Part shown: one piece after another, positions 1 to 7,180 of the stretch
Position numbering within the stretch: the first letter of the stretch is position 1
Layout: each line of letters begins with the position of its first letter
Assembly: GCA_903862155.1 (NCBI GenBank)
Contig: CAIOXF010000147.1
Span: 1 to 14,078, forward strand
Length of the DNA: 14,078 nucleotides
DNA from: an uncultured cyanobacterium
GTDB taxonomy: Bacteria > Cyanobacteriota > Cyanobacteriia > PCC-6307 > Cyanobiaceae
Direction: 5' to 3'
Notes under the pieces: generated by a model
What the model was told of the DNA's origin: nothing
Seen by the model: only the letters and a program-made list of their open reading frames with translations
Database searches by the model: none
Program-made: the position numbers and the translations under genes

Positions 1-1338
1 GAACTGGACTTGGGCATCAACCCCGAGAGCGGCGTGCAGCACCGCTTCGAGTTCCTGAGTGCACCGAATCTGCACTGGCCCGACACGATCTTCTCGTTCG
101 ACCACGGCACCGGCATCCTCTACACCTGCGACGCCTTCGGGCTGCACTACTGCTCCGACGACGTCTTCGACGTGGATCCTGGAGCCATCGCTCCGGATTT
201 CCGCTTCTATTACGACTGCTTGATGGGCCCCAATGCCCGCAGCGTGCTGCAGGCGATGAAGCGCATGGATGCGCTGCCCCCGGTCAACACCGTGGCCGTG
301 GGCCATGGGCCGCTGCTGCGCCATCACCTCAACCTCTGGCTCTCCGACTACCGCGAGTGGAGCGAGGGACGCAGCAAGGGTGAGGCCTATGCCGCCGTTT
401 GCTACGTGAGCCAGTACGGCTTCTGCGACCGCCTCTGCCAGGCCATCGCCCGCGGCATCGGCAAGGCCGAGGCTGCGGTGCAACTGGTGGATCTGCGCGC
501 CACCGATGCCCAGGAACTGAGCGCCCTGGTGGGTGAAGCCAGCGCCGTGGTGGTACCCACCTGGCCCGCCGAAGCCGATGCCGACCTGCAGGCGTCGATC
601 GGCACGTTGCTGGCGGCGCTCCAGCCCAAGCAATGGGTGGCCGTGTACGACGCCTACGGCGGCAACGACGAGCCGATCGACACGGTGGCTTCACAGCTGC
701 GCAGCCTCGGCCAGAAGAGCGCCTTCGAGCCCCTGCGGATCCGCCAGGTGCCCAGCTCCGAGGACTACCAGCGCTGCGAGGAAGCTGGCACCGACCTGGG
801 CCAGCTGCTCACCCGCGAGAAAACGATCGCGGCGATGAAGGCCCTCGACGGCGACCTCGACAAAGCCCTGGGCCGGCTGAGCGGCGGCCTGTACGTGGTG
901 ACGGCACGCCAGCGCGATGCCGAAGGCGGCAGCCGCAGCGGCGCCATGGTGGCCAGCTGGGTGAGCCAGGCCAGCTTCGAACCACCGGGCATCACCGTGG
1001 CCGTCGCCAAAGACCGGGCCATCGAAGCCCTGATGCAGGTGGGCGACCGCTTCGTGCTCAACATCCTGCGCGAAGACAACCACCAGACCCTGCTGCGCCA
1101 TTTCCTCAAGCGCTTCCCCCCTGGCGCCGATCGCTTCGCCGGGGTGAACACCCTGGATGGGGTGGCCGCAGGCGGCCCGGTGCTCGGCGATGCCCTGGCC
1201 TATCTGGGCTGCCGCGTGGCCCAGCGCATGGAGGGTCCCGACCACTGGATCATCTACGCCGTGGTGGAAGAGGGCAATGTGGCCGACACCGAAGCCACCA
1301 CCGCCGTGCATCACCGCAAAGTGGGGAACCACTACTGA
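1..1338 (+). CDS. flv3: Flavodiiron protein, Flv3-like (class C), 5' end outside window
   Basis: This gene is open at the left edge; 445 codons lie in the window. Three domains are visible. Codons 1-115 are the end of the metallo-beta-lactamase-like diiron domain, about 130-270 a flavodoxin domain (SQYGFCD loop near codon 137), and about 285-445 a flavin-reductase-like domain (SGAMVASWVSQASF). The diiron ligand positions present here are intact: Asp44 in TCDAFG and His102 in VGHGPLLR. The first half of the ligand set (HxExDH) lies upstream of the window. Cyanobacterial class C flavodiiron proteins take electrons from the photosynthetic chain and reduce O2 to water without releasing reactive oxygen. 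Intact ligands plus a ligand-poor partner immediately downstream favour Flv3 over Flv1. An Flv2/Flv4-type pair cannot be strictly excluded without the N-terminus. The TTG at base 10 is an internal codon, not the start. Confidence 0.88.
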   Translation, partial: ELDLGINPESGVQHRFEFLSAPNLHWPDTIFSFDHGTGILYTCDAFGLHYCSDDVFDVDPGAIAPDFRFYYDCLMGPNARSVLQAMKRMDALPPVNTVAVGHGPLLRHHLNLWLSDYREWSEGRSKGEAYAAVCYVSQYGFCDRLCQAIARGIGKAEAAVQLVDLRATDAQELSALVGEASAVVVPTWPAEADADLQASIGTLLAALQPKQWVAVYDAYGGNDEPIDTVASQLRSLGQKSAFEPLRIRQVPSSEDYQRCEEAGTDLGQLLTREKTIAAMKALDGDLDKALGRLSGGLYVVTARQRDAEGGSRSGAMVASWVSQASFEPPGITVAVAKDRAIEALMQVGDRFVLNILREDNHQTLLRHFLKRFPPGADRFAGVNTLDGVAAGGPVLGDALAYLGCRVAQRMEGPDHWIIYAVVEEGNVADTEATTAVHHRKVGNHY

Positions 1339-3176
1339 TGGCCACTGCCACCCTCACCCAGGCGGCTGAGCGCCAGGTGATTCGCATCCCGGTGGAGCCG
1401 GGGTTGGTGTGCCTGCGGGGTCTGAGCCCCAAGCGCCTGCGCTTTGAGGTGGAGTACGGCCTGGAGCGCGGCACCACAGCCAACACCTTTCTGCTGGAGG
1501 CCGGCCCAGGCCCCCAGGGCCAACCGGTGCCACCGGTGCTGGTGCACCCACCGGGCACCTCCTTCGCCAACCCCTTTCTGGAAGCGCTGGCGGAGCTGGT
1601 GCCGGCTGAGGCGGCGCTGAAGGTGGTGGTGGGCCATGTGAATCCCAACCGGGTGGCCCTACTGCGCCAGCTGGCCGAGGGCTGGCCGGCCCTGATGCTG
1701 GTGGCCTCCAACGCCGGCGCCAAGCTGATCGAGGAGCTCTGGAGCCAGCGCAAACCGGCGGCCCCTGGCAGCGAACCCACCGACGAGTCACCCCTGCCGC
1801 CACTGCCACCGATCGATGTGGTGAAGCAGGAGATCTGCCGGGAGCTGGCCAACGGCTACCGGCTCTGCCTGCTGCCCACCCCTACACCGCGCTGGCCCGG
1901 GGCCCTGGTGGCCTTTGAAGAACGCACCGGCCTGCTGATGAGCGGCAAGTTCTTTGCCGCCCACTTCTGCACCGAAGCCTGGGCGGAGAGCAACCGCAGC
2001 AGCACCGAGGAAGACCGCCGCTACTTCTACGACTGCCTGATGGCCCCGATGGCCCGGCAGGTGGAAACCATCGTGGAGCGCTTCGAGGAGCTCGACATCC
2101 GCTGCATCGCGCCAGGCCATGGCCCCGCCATTGCCGAAAGCTGGCGCAGCCTGCTGGTGGACTATCGCCGCTGGGGCGAGAGCACCGAGCGCAGCAAGCT
2201 GGCGGTGGCGCTGCTGTTTGCCAGCGCCTATGGCAACACCGCAGCCATCGCCGATGCCCTGGCCCAGGGGGTGAGCCGCACCGGCGTTCGGGTGGAGAGC
2301 ATCAACTGCGAATTCACGCCCGCCGAAAACCTGCTGGAGGCCATCCGCAGCTGCGATGCGGTGCTGATCGGCTCGCCCACCCTGGGCGGCCATGCCCCCA
2401 CCCCGATCGTGTCGGCCCTGGGCACCCTGCTAGCAGAGGGCGACCGAGCCAAGCCGGTGGGCGTGTTCGGCAGCTTCGGCTGGAGCGGTGAGGCGCTGGA
2501 TCTCCTGGAGAGCAAGCTGCGTGACGGTGGCTTCCGCTTCGCCTTCGAGCCGATCAAGGTGAAGTTCAGCCCGGATGCCGCCACGATCAAGGCCATCGAG
2601 GAAACAGGCACGGCCCTCGGCCGCTCGCTGCTGGCGGAACAGCGCCGCGCCCAGCGCCGAACGGCTGCCGGCGGGCTCAGCGATAGCCGCAGCAACCCAG
2701 CGATACAGGCCCTCGGCCGGGTGGTGGGGTCGCTGTGCGTGCTCACCACTTGCAAGGGCCAGGCAGACACCAGGCTGAGCGGAGCGATGGTGGCCAGCTG
2801 GGTGAGCCAGGCCAGCTTCTCGCCGCCGGGCTTCACCGTGGCTGTGGCTAAAGACAGGGCCGTGGAAGCCCTGCTGCATGGGGGCGATCGGTTCTGCCTG
2901 AACGTGCTGGCGGCAGGCCGGGAAACGGGTCCAATGAAGCAGTTCCTGCAGCCCTTTGCCCCGGGGGCCGACCGTTTCGCCGGCCTGGAACTCGAAACCA
3001 CCCCCGATGGCCAGCCCGTGCTGCCGGAAGCCCTGGCCTGGCTGGAGGCCACGGTGAAGCAGCGGATGGAATGCGGCGACCACTGGCTGGTGTACGCCGA
3101 GGTGAGCCATGGCGGCCTGCTCGATGCGGCAAGCACGACAGCCGTGCACCAGCGGCGCAGCGGCGCCAATTACTGA
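1338..3176 (+). CDS. flv1: Flavodiiron protein, Flv1-like with altered diiron site
   Basis: This is a complete protein of 612 residues, the usual size for cyanobacterial three-domain flavodiiron proteins. The order is a beta-lactamase-like domain (about 30-285), a flavodoxin domain (about 288-435, FMN loop SAYGNT at 296-301) and a flavin-reductase-like domain (about 455-612). The canonical HxExDH ligand motif reads His100-x-Asn102-x-Asn104-Arg105, and the bridging Asp position reads Lys204 (MSGKFF); His261 (PGHGP) is kept. Loss of these ligands is characteristic of Flv1, which is known to work as a partner of Flv3 in light-driven O2 reduction after photosystem I. A Pro/Ser-rich insert (about 137-160) interrupts the first domain. 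The ATG overlaps the flv3 stop by one base (TGATG), implying co-transcription and translational coupling. A longer frame runs upstream to 633, but that part lies inside flv3 in another frame and does not resemble this family. Confidence 0.92.
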   Translation: MATATLTQAAERQVIRIPVEPGLVCLRGLSPKRLRFEVEYGLERGTTANTFLLEAGPGPQGQPVPPVLVHPPGTSFANPFLEALAELVPAEAALKVVVGHVNPNRVALLRQLAEGWPALMLVASNAGAKLIEELWSQRKPAAPGSEPTDESPLPPLPPIDVVKQEICRELANGYRLCLLPTPTPRWPGALVAFEERTGLLMSGKFFAAHFCTEAWAESNRSSTEEDRRYFYDCLMAPMARQVETIVERFEELDIRCIAPGHGPAIAESWRSLLVDYRRWGESTERSKLAVALLFASAYGNTAAIADALAQGVSRTGVRVESINCEFTPAENLLEAIRSCDAVLIGSPTLGGHAPTPIVSALGTLLAEGDRAKPVGVFGSFGWSGEALDLLESKLRDGGFRFAFEPIKVKFSPDAATIKAIEETGTALGRSLLAEQRRAQRRTAAGGLSDSRSNPAIQALGRVVGSLCVLTTCKGQADTRLSGAMVASWVSQASFSPPGFTVAVAKDRAVEALLHGGDRFCLNVLAAGRETGPMKQFLQPFAPGADRFAGLELETTPDGQPVLPEALAWLEATVKQRMECGDHWLVYAEVSHGGLLDAASTTAVHQRRSGANY

Positions 3177-3298
3177 GCCACACCCACATCAGCCCTCAGG
3201 GCCGTTGCGAGGACTGTGCGAAAACGGAAGAAAAACCTATCGAATGCCGTATTCTTTGCAAGGATCCTCTAACTCAAATCGCCTCAGTCCACGAGGTC

Positions 3299-3511
3299 AT
3301 GACGTCGAAGCTGCCTTCAGCTCAGCAGCCCGCCCTGTATCAGCAGAGCGTGGTGCGCTACAGGGGCTTTGTCTTGATCCCCCAAGCGGATCTCACCTGG
3401 CTCGTGCGGCCCGAACGCAGCCCGATGCGCATGCTCCCGTTTCGGGCACCGGCCAGCTCCGTGGCTGATGTGAAGGCGCTGGTGGACTGGCGTCTCGATC
3501 AAGCAGCCTGA
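3299..3511 (+). CDS. Small conserved-looking hypothetical protein, 70 aa
   Basis: The frame starts at ATG 3299 and encodes 70 residues. I do not recognise a named family. The core, about residues 20-66 (RYRGFVLIPQADLTWLVRP, then MLPFRAP, then VKALVDWRL), reads like a compact folded domain with alternating hydrophobic and aromatic residues and a final helix. It lacks the Arg/Pro/Gly-rich character of the shadow frames here. A GAGG lies only two bases before the ATG, closer than a normal Shine-Dalgarno, so the start is uncertain. The same frame stays open further upstream, but that stretch includes flv1 sequence and looks non-coding. The gene lies 122 bases downstream of flv1 on the same strand, so it may be read from the flv transcript or its own promoter. 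Its last 13 bases overlap the tail of the opposing ORF at 3499-3669. No signal peptide or membrane segment is seen. Confidence 0.62.
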   Translation: MTSKLPSAQQPALYQQSVVRYRGFVLIPQADLTWLVRPERSPMRMLPFRAPASSVADVKALVDWRLDQAA

Positions 3512-3669
3512 GGCGGAGGCGTCGGGTCGCTGCCAGCCTGGAAAGGAATCACCAGTGTGGCCCAGTGATCGGGGCGCTCTGGACGGCGGCGCCGTGCCCG
3601 GCGCACGCCGAAGGGCACGCGCACCACGTTGGTGCCTTCGATGGCCTGTGTGTGGTCGTTGCCGTTCAT
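3499..3669 (-). CDS. Possible small basic protein, 56 aa
   Basis: This short minus-strand frame starts at the ATG whose complement is 3667-3669 and ends in TGA at 3499. The N-terminal part (MNGNDHTQAIEGTNVVRVPFG) looks protein-like. An arginine-rich run follows (RRARRRRPERPDHW), then a hydrophobic ATLVIPFQ, and a Pro-rich tail ends the protein. I do not recognise a family. The basic centre would suit nucleic acid or membrane-surface binding, but that is a guess. The frame can be extended upstream to 3831, which would overlap the end of gcvP; that extension reads as non-coding. It lies downstream of gcvP on the same strand, beyond the hairpin at 3755-3776. A weak purine-rich stretch (GGGGA) sits a few bases before the ATG. 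It is the least certain coding call in this window. Confidence 0.42.
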   Translation of the reverse strand: MNGNDHTQAIEGTNVVRVPFGVRRARRRRPERPDHWATLVIPFQAGSDPTPPPQAA

Positions 3670-3754
3670 AGTCCCCAGATGATGAATGGCCTGGTTGTGG
3701 AAGGTTGCAGCCCAACAAATCGGTAGAAATGCCGGTGACTGAGCATCCACTGCG

Positions 3755-3776
3755 CCGCCATGTTGCGGCATGGCGG
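3755..3776. terminator. Perfect 8-bp hairpin downstream of gcvP
   Basis: CCGCCATG at 3755-3762 pairs perfectly with CATGGCGG at 3769-3776 around a six-base loop (TTGCGG). It begins 24 bases past the gcvP stop. Neither strand has a T-run after the stem, so this is not a textbook intrinsic terminator. It could be a T-less transcription end or a 3'-end stabilising stem for the gcv transcript. The dyad is seen directly; the function is inferred. Confidence 0.45.
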
Positions 3777-3799
3777 GACCGACCTCAAGGGCCGGAGCG

Positions 3800-6754
3800 T
3801 CAGGCATCGTTGACAGTGGCCAGTTCCTCAACCGACGGGCAGGTGCACACCAGATTGCGATCGCCGTAGGCGTTGTCGATCCGGGCCACAGTTGGCCAGA
3901 GCTTATTGGCCTGCTGCTGCTCGCCGGCGGGGAAGGCCGCCTGCTGGCGGCTGTAGGGCCGGTCCCACTGATCGGCTGTCAGGGCAGCCAGGGTGTGGGG
4001 CGCGCGCTTGAGGGGGTTGTTGGCCGGATCGGCAGTGCCATTCTCGAGCGCCGCGGCTTCGGCGCGGATGGCGGCCATCGCCTCGCAGAAGCGCTCCAGC
4101 TCTGGCAGGGCCTCGCTCTCGGTGGGCTCCACCATCACCGTGCCGGCCACAGGCCAGCTCACGGTGGGGGCGTGGAAGCCGTAGTCCATCAGGCGCTTGG
4201 CCAGGTCATCCACTTCGAGGCCGCAGCTGCGCTTGAGCGGCCGCAGATCGAGGATGCATTCGTGGGCCACGCGGCCGCCGGCGCCCCGGTAGAGCACCGG
4301 GAAATCCGGCTCCAGCCGCTCGGCCATCCAGTTGGCAGCCAGCAGGGCCACCGCACTGGCCTGGCGCAGGCCGGCCCCGCCCATCATGCGGATGTACATC
4401 CAGCTGATCGGCAGGATCGCGGCGCTACCCCAGGGGGCTGAGCTGACTGGACCGATGGCCTCCTGCCCGCCGCAGGCCGCCAGGGGATGGCCTGGCAGAA
4501 ATGGCACGAGGTGCTCAGCCACAGCGATCGGACCCACGCCCGGCCCGCCGCCGCCATGGGGGATGCAGAAGGTTTTGTGCAGGTTGAGGTGGCACACATC
4601 GGCGCCGTAGCGACCGGGCTGGCACAGCCCCACCTGGGCATTGAGGTTGGCGCCATCGAGATACACCTGGCCGCCGTGGCGGTGCACCAGCGCGCAAATC
4701 TCCTGAATCCCTGTTTCAAACACCCCATGGGTGGAGGGGTAGGTAACCATCAGGGCCGCCAGCTGATCGGCGTGCTGGCTGGCCTTGGCCTCCAGATCAG
4801 CCAGGTCGATGTTGCCCTGCCCATCGCAGGCCACCGGCACCACCGTGAGGCCGGCCATCACGGCACTGGCGGGATTGGTGCCATGGGCGCTGGTGGGAAT
4901 CAGGCAGACGTGGCGATGGCCAGCACCGCGGCTGCGGTGATAAGCGCGGATCACCAGCAGACCGGCGTATTCCCCCTGGGAGCCCGCATTGGGCTGCAGC
5001 GACACACCGGCGAAACCGGTGATCGCCGCCAGCCACTGCTCCAGATGGGCCACCAGTCGCTGGTAACCCGCGGTTTGGTGGGCCGGCGCGAAGGGATGGA
5101 GCTGGGCGAAAGCGGGCCAGCTCACCGGCTGCAGCTCGGCGGCGGCGTTGAGCTTCATGGTGCAGCTGCCGAGCGGGATCATCCCGTGCACCAGGGAGAA
5201 GTCGCGGCTCACCAGGCGCTGGATGTAGCGCAGCAGCTCGGTTTCGCTGCGGTAGCGGTGGAAGGTCTCCTGCCGCAGCCAAGCGCCCTGGCGCAGGGGG
5301 ATTGCTGGCTCGGCGGCGTTGGCCTGCCAGAGCAGCTGTTCTGGTGCTTCAGCCGCGCCAACAGCATCCAGCTGCTGCTCCAGCTCCAGCAGCAGCGCTG
5401 CGGCCGAGGGGTGCGACGTGCCGGGGACAGCCAGAGCTGCCAGCAGGGCATCAAGCTCAGCAACGGTGCTCAGCTGATCGAGGCTGATGCCCACCCCCGC
5501 CGGATCGCGGCGCAGGTTGAACCCGGCAGCCTCAGCGCGATCAGCCAGCTCGGCGCCTTGTGGCGTTTCGATGAACAGGGTGTCGAATCCTGCACCGGGC
5601 CGGGCTTCCAGACCGATGGCCGCCAGGGCGCGCCGGAGCACTTCCCGCAGCTTGAGCACACGGCCAGCGATCCCCACCAGGCCCTCCGGGCCGTGGTGCA
5701 CGGCGTAGAAGCCGGCCATCACCGCCAGCAGCACCTGGGCGGTGCAGATGTTGCTGGTGGCCTTGTCGCGGCGGATGTGCTGCTCGCGGGTCTGTAGAGC
5801 CAGGCGCAGGGCCGGCCGGCCTTCCGCATCCAGCGACTGACCCACCAGCCGGCCCGGGATCTGGCGCTTGTGGGCATCGGTGGTGGCAAAGAAGGCGGCG
5901 TGGGGCCCGCCGAAGCCCATGGGCACACCGAAACGCTGGCTGCTGCCGATGGCGATCTCCACCCCCAGCTCACCCACCGGTGCCATCAGCACCTGGGCCA
6001 GGGGATCCACGGCCGCAGTCACCATCACGCCAGCCGAGCGGGCAGTCGCGATCAGCTCCGCCGGATTCCACAGGCGGCCGCTGGCGCCGGGCAACTGCAG
6101 CAGCAGGCCGAACGCGCCCTCCAAACCCGAGGGATCTGCCAGCAGCGCGGCTGGCTCCACCAGCGCCACTTCGATGCCCAGGGGCTCGGCACGGGTGTGC
6201 AGCACCGCCAGGGTTTGCGGAAGCACATCCGCATCCACCAGGAAGCGGCGGGCATCGGAGCGCTTGCAAGCCCCGAAACTCAGGCCCATCGCCTCGGCCG
6301 CCGCCGTGCCCTCATCCAGCAGCGAGGCATTGGCGATCGGCAGGCCGGTGAGCTCGGCAATCAGGGTCTGGAAGTTGAGCAGGGCTTCCAGGCGGCCCTG
6401 GGCAATTTCAGCCTGATAGGGGGTGTAGGCCGTGTACCAGGCCGGGTTTTCGAACACGTGGCGCTGCAGCAGCGCCGGCGTGGCTGTGCCGTAGTAACCC
6501 TGGCCGATCAGTGAGCGCTGCACCGTGTTGGCGGCAGCCATCTGCTGAAGCTCGTCGAGAGCCTGGGCCTCGTCGCAACCCTCGGGCAAACCCTGCTCGG
6601 CGATGGCGGACTCCAGCAGGATCGGGCCGGGCACCACCTCAGCCACGAACTGCTCGAGATCGCTGCAGCCCAGGTCGCTGAGCATGCGCGATTGCTCGGT
6701 CTCGCTGGGGCCGATGTGGCGCGCCGCAAACGGGCTCAGAGGAGAGGGTGCCAT
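3800..6754 (-). CDS. gcvP: Glycine dehydrogenase (decarboxylating), P protein of glycine cleavage
   Basis: The protein has 984 residues, near the usual 950-980 for the long single-chain P protein. It is a PLP enzyme that decarboxylates glycine and passes the aminomethyl group to the lipoyl arm of GcvH. In cyanobacteria this system disposes of photorespiratory glycine and supplies one-carbon units. Visible landmarks are RHIGPS near the N-terminus, EQHIRRDKATSNICTAQ in the first half, SCTMKLN at about 530-536, and the PLP-binding segment HKTFCIPHGGGGPG with the Schiff-base Lys at residue 727. NPLKRAPHT lies near the C-terminus. Both halves of the internally duplicated fold are present, with no frameshift. 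The ATG overlaps the gcvH stop by one base (TGATG on the minus strand), so the two are surely co-translated. The T protein and L protein genes are not in this window. Confidence 0.98.
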   Translation of the reverse strand: MAPSPLSPFAARHIGPSETEQSRMLSDLGCSDLEQFVAEVVPGPILLESAIAEQGLPEGCDEAQALDELQQMAAANTVQRSLIGQGYYGTATPALLQRHVFENPAWYTAYTPYQAEIAQGRLEALLNFQTLIAELTGLPIANASLLDEGTAAAEAMGLSFGACKRSDARRFLVDADVLPQTLAVLHTRAEPLGIEVALVEPAALLADPSGLEGAFGLLLQLPGASGRLWNPAELIATARSAGVMVTAAVDPLAQVLMAPVGELGVEIAIGSSQRFGVPMGFGGPHAAFFATTDAHKRQIPGRLVGQSLDAEGRPALRLALQTREQHIRRDKATSNICTAQVLLAVMAGFYAVHHGPEGLVGIAGRVLKLREVLRRALAAIGLEARPGAGFDTLFIETPQGAELADRAEAAGFNLRRDPAGVGISLDQLSTVAELDALLAALAVPGTSHPSAAALLLELEQQLDAVGAAEAPEQLLWQANAAEPAIPLRQGAWLRQETFHRYRSETELLRYIQRLVSRDFSLVHGMIPLGSCTMKLNAAAELQPVSWPAFAQLHPFAPAHQTAGYQRLVAHLEQWLAAITGFAGVSLQPNAGSQGEYAGLLVIRAYHRSRGAGHRHVCLIPTSAHGTNPASAVMAGLTVVPVACDGQGNIDLADLEAKASQHADQLAALMVTYPSTHGVFETGIQEICALVHRHGGQVYLDGANLNAQVGLCQPGRYGADVCHLNLHKTFCIPHGGGGPGVGPIAVAEHLVPFLPGHPLAACGGQEAIGPVSSAPWGSAAILPISWMYIRMMGGAGLRQASAVALLAANWMAERLEPDFPVLYRGAGGRVAHECILDLRPLKRSCGLEVDDLAKRLMDYGFHAPTVSWPVAGTVMVEPTESEALPELERFCEAMAAIRAEAAALENGTADPANNPLKRAPHTLAALTADQWDRPYSRQQAAFPAGEQQQANKLWPTVARIDNAYGDRNLVCTCPSVEELATVNDA

Positions 6755-7143
6755 CAGTGGCCTTCCACCTTGGCGCCGTAGGTGGTGGCATCCATCAGCC
6801 CGTCGAGCTCACTGGCATCGGCGGGCTGGATCACCAGCAACCAGCCTTCGCCGTAGGGATCGTTCTGCAGTTCCTCCGGGCTGGCCAGCACGGCCTCGTT
6901 GCGCGCCACCACCTGGCCGCTCACCGGTGCGATCAGATCCTCCACCGCCTTCACCGACTCCACTGAGCCGAAGCTCTGCCCCTTGCCGAGGCTGGCGCCC
7001 ACCTCCGGCAGCTCCACAAACACGATGTCGCCGAGCTGGTCGATGGCAAAGGCGCTCAGGCCCAGGCGCCAGGTCTCCCCTTCCGCCCGCACGTATTCAT
7101 GGCTGTCGGCATAGCGGCAGTCGGCGGGGAAAGCGAGCGCCAT
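6754..7143 (-). CDS. gcvH: Glycine cleavage system H protein (lipoyl carrier)
   Basis: The protein has 129 residues, the normal length for GcvH. It is the small carrier that shuttles the aminomethyl intermediate between the P, T and L proteins on a lipoylated lysine. The lipoylation motif GSVESVKAVEDL is present with Lys65. It is preceded by the family pattern HEYVR...GLSAFAIDQLGDIVFVELP. It ends with the usual NDPYGEGWLL segment and a short helix. The start chosen is the ATG giving MALAFPADCRYADSHEYVR. A longer frame continues upstream to 7332, but that part runs into the PLP-enzyme gene and has no GcvH similarity. Gene order is PLP enzyme, 37-base gap, gcvH, one-base overlap, gcvP, all minus strand. 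No glycine riboswitch can fit in the 37-base gap, and I see no such fold there. Confidence 0.97.
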   Translation of the reverse strand: MALAFPADCRYADSHEYVRAEGETWRLGLSAFAIDQLGDIVFVELPEVGASLGKGQSFGSVESVKAVEDLIAPVSGQVVARNEAVLASPEELQNDPYGEGWLLVIQPADASELDGLMDATTYGAKVEGH

Positions 7144-7180
7144 TGGGCGACTGAACGATTGCGGCCCAGTTTGGCTTCTG

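Noticed and set aside
633..1337. N-terminal extension of flv1 inside flv3
   Set aside because: The extra residues are Arg/Pro/Gly-rich, out of frame with the real flv3, and the family N-terminus begins at the ATG at 1338.
2228..3169. Long minus-strand frame (313 codons) opposite flv1
   Set aside because: It is antisense to a complete Flv1, Ser/Ala/Arg-rich with no domain-like pattern.
3191..3202. GCCCT-C-AGGGC-like stem after flv1 as a terminator
   Set aside because: The loop is only about one base and no T-run follows, so it cannot form a normal hairpin.
3670..3831. Upstream extension of the 56-aa ORF to 110 aa
   Set aside because: It would overlap the end of gcvP and the hairpin, and the added sequence looks non-coding.
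4487..5797. Long + strand open frame (436 codons) opposite gcvP
   Set aside because: It is the antisense of an unmistakable GcvP, rich in His/Gly/Gln as expected from complementing GC-rich codons, and no known domain is visible.
7144..7180. Glycine riboswitch ahead of gcvH
   Set aside because: The gap is 37 bases, too short for the aptamer, and no characteristic stems are visible.
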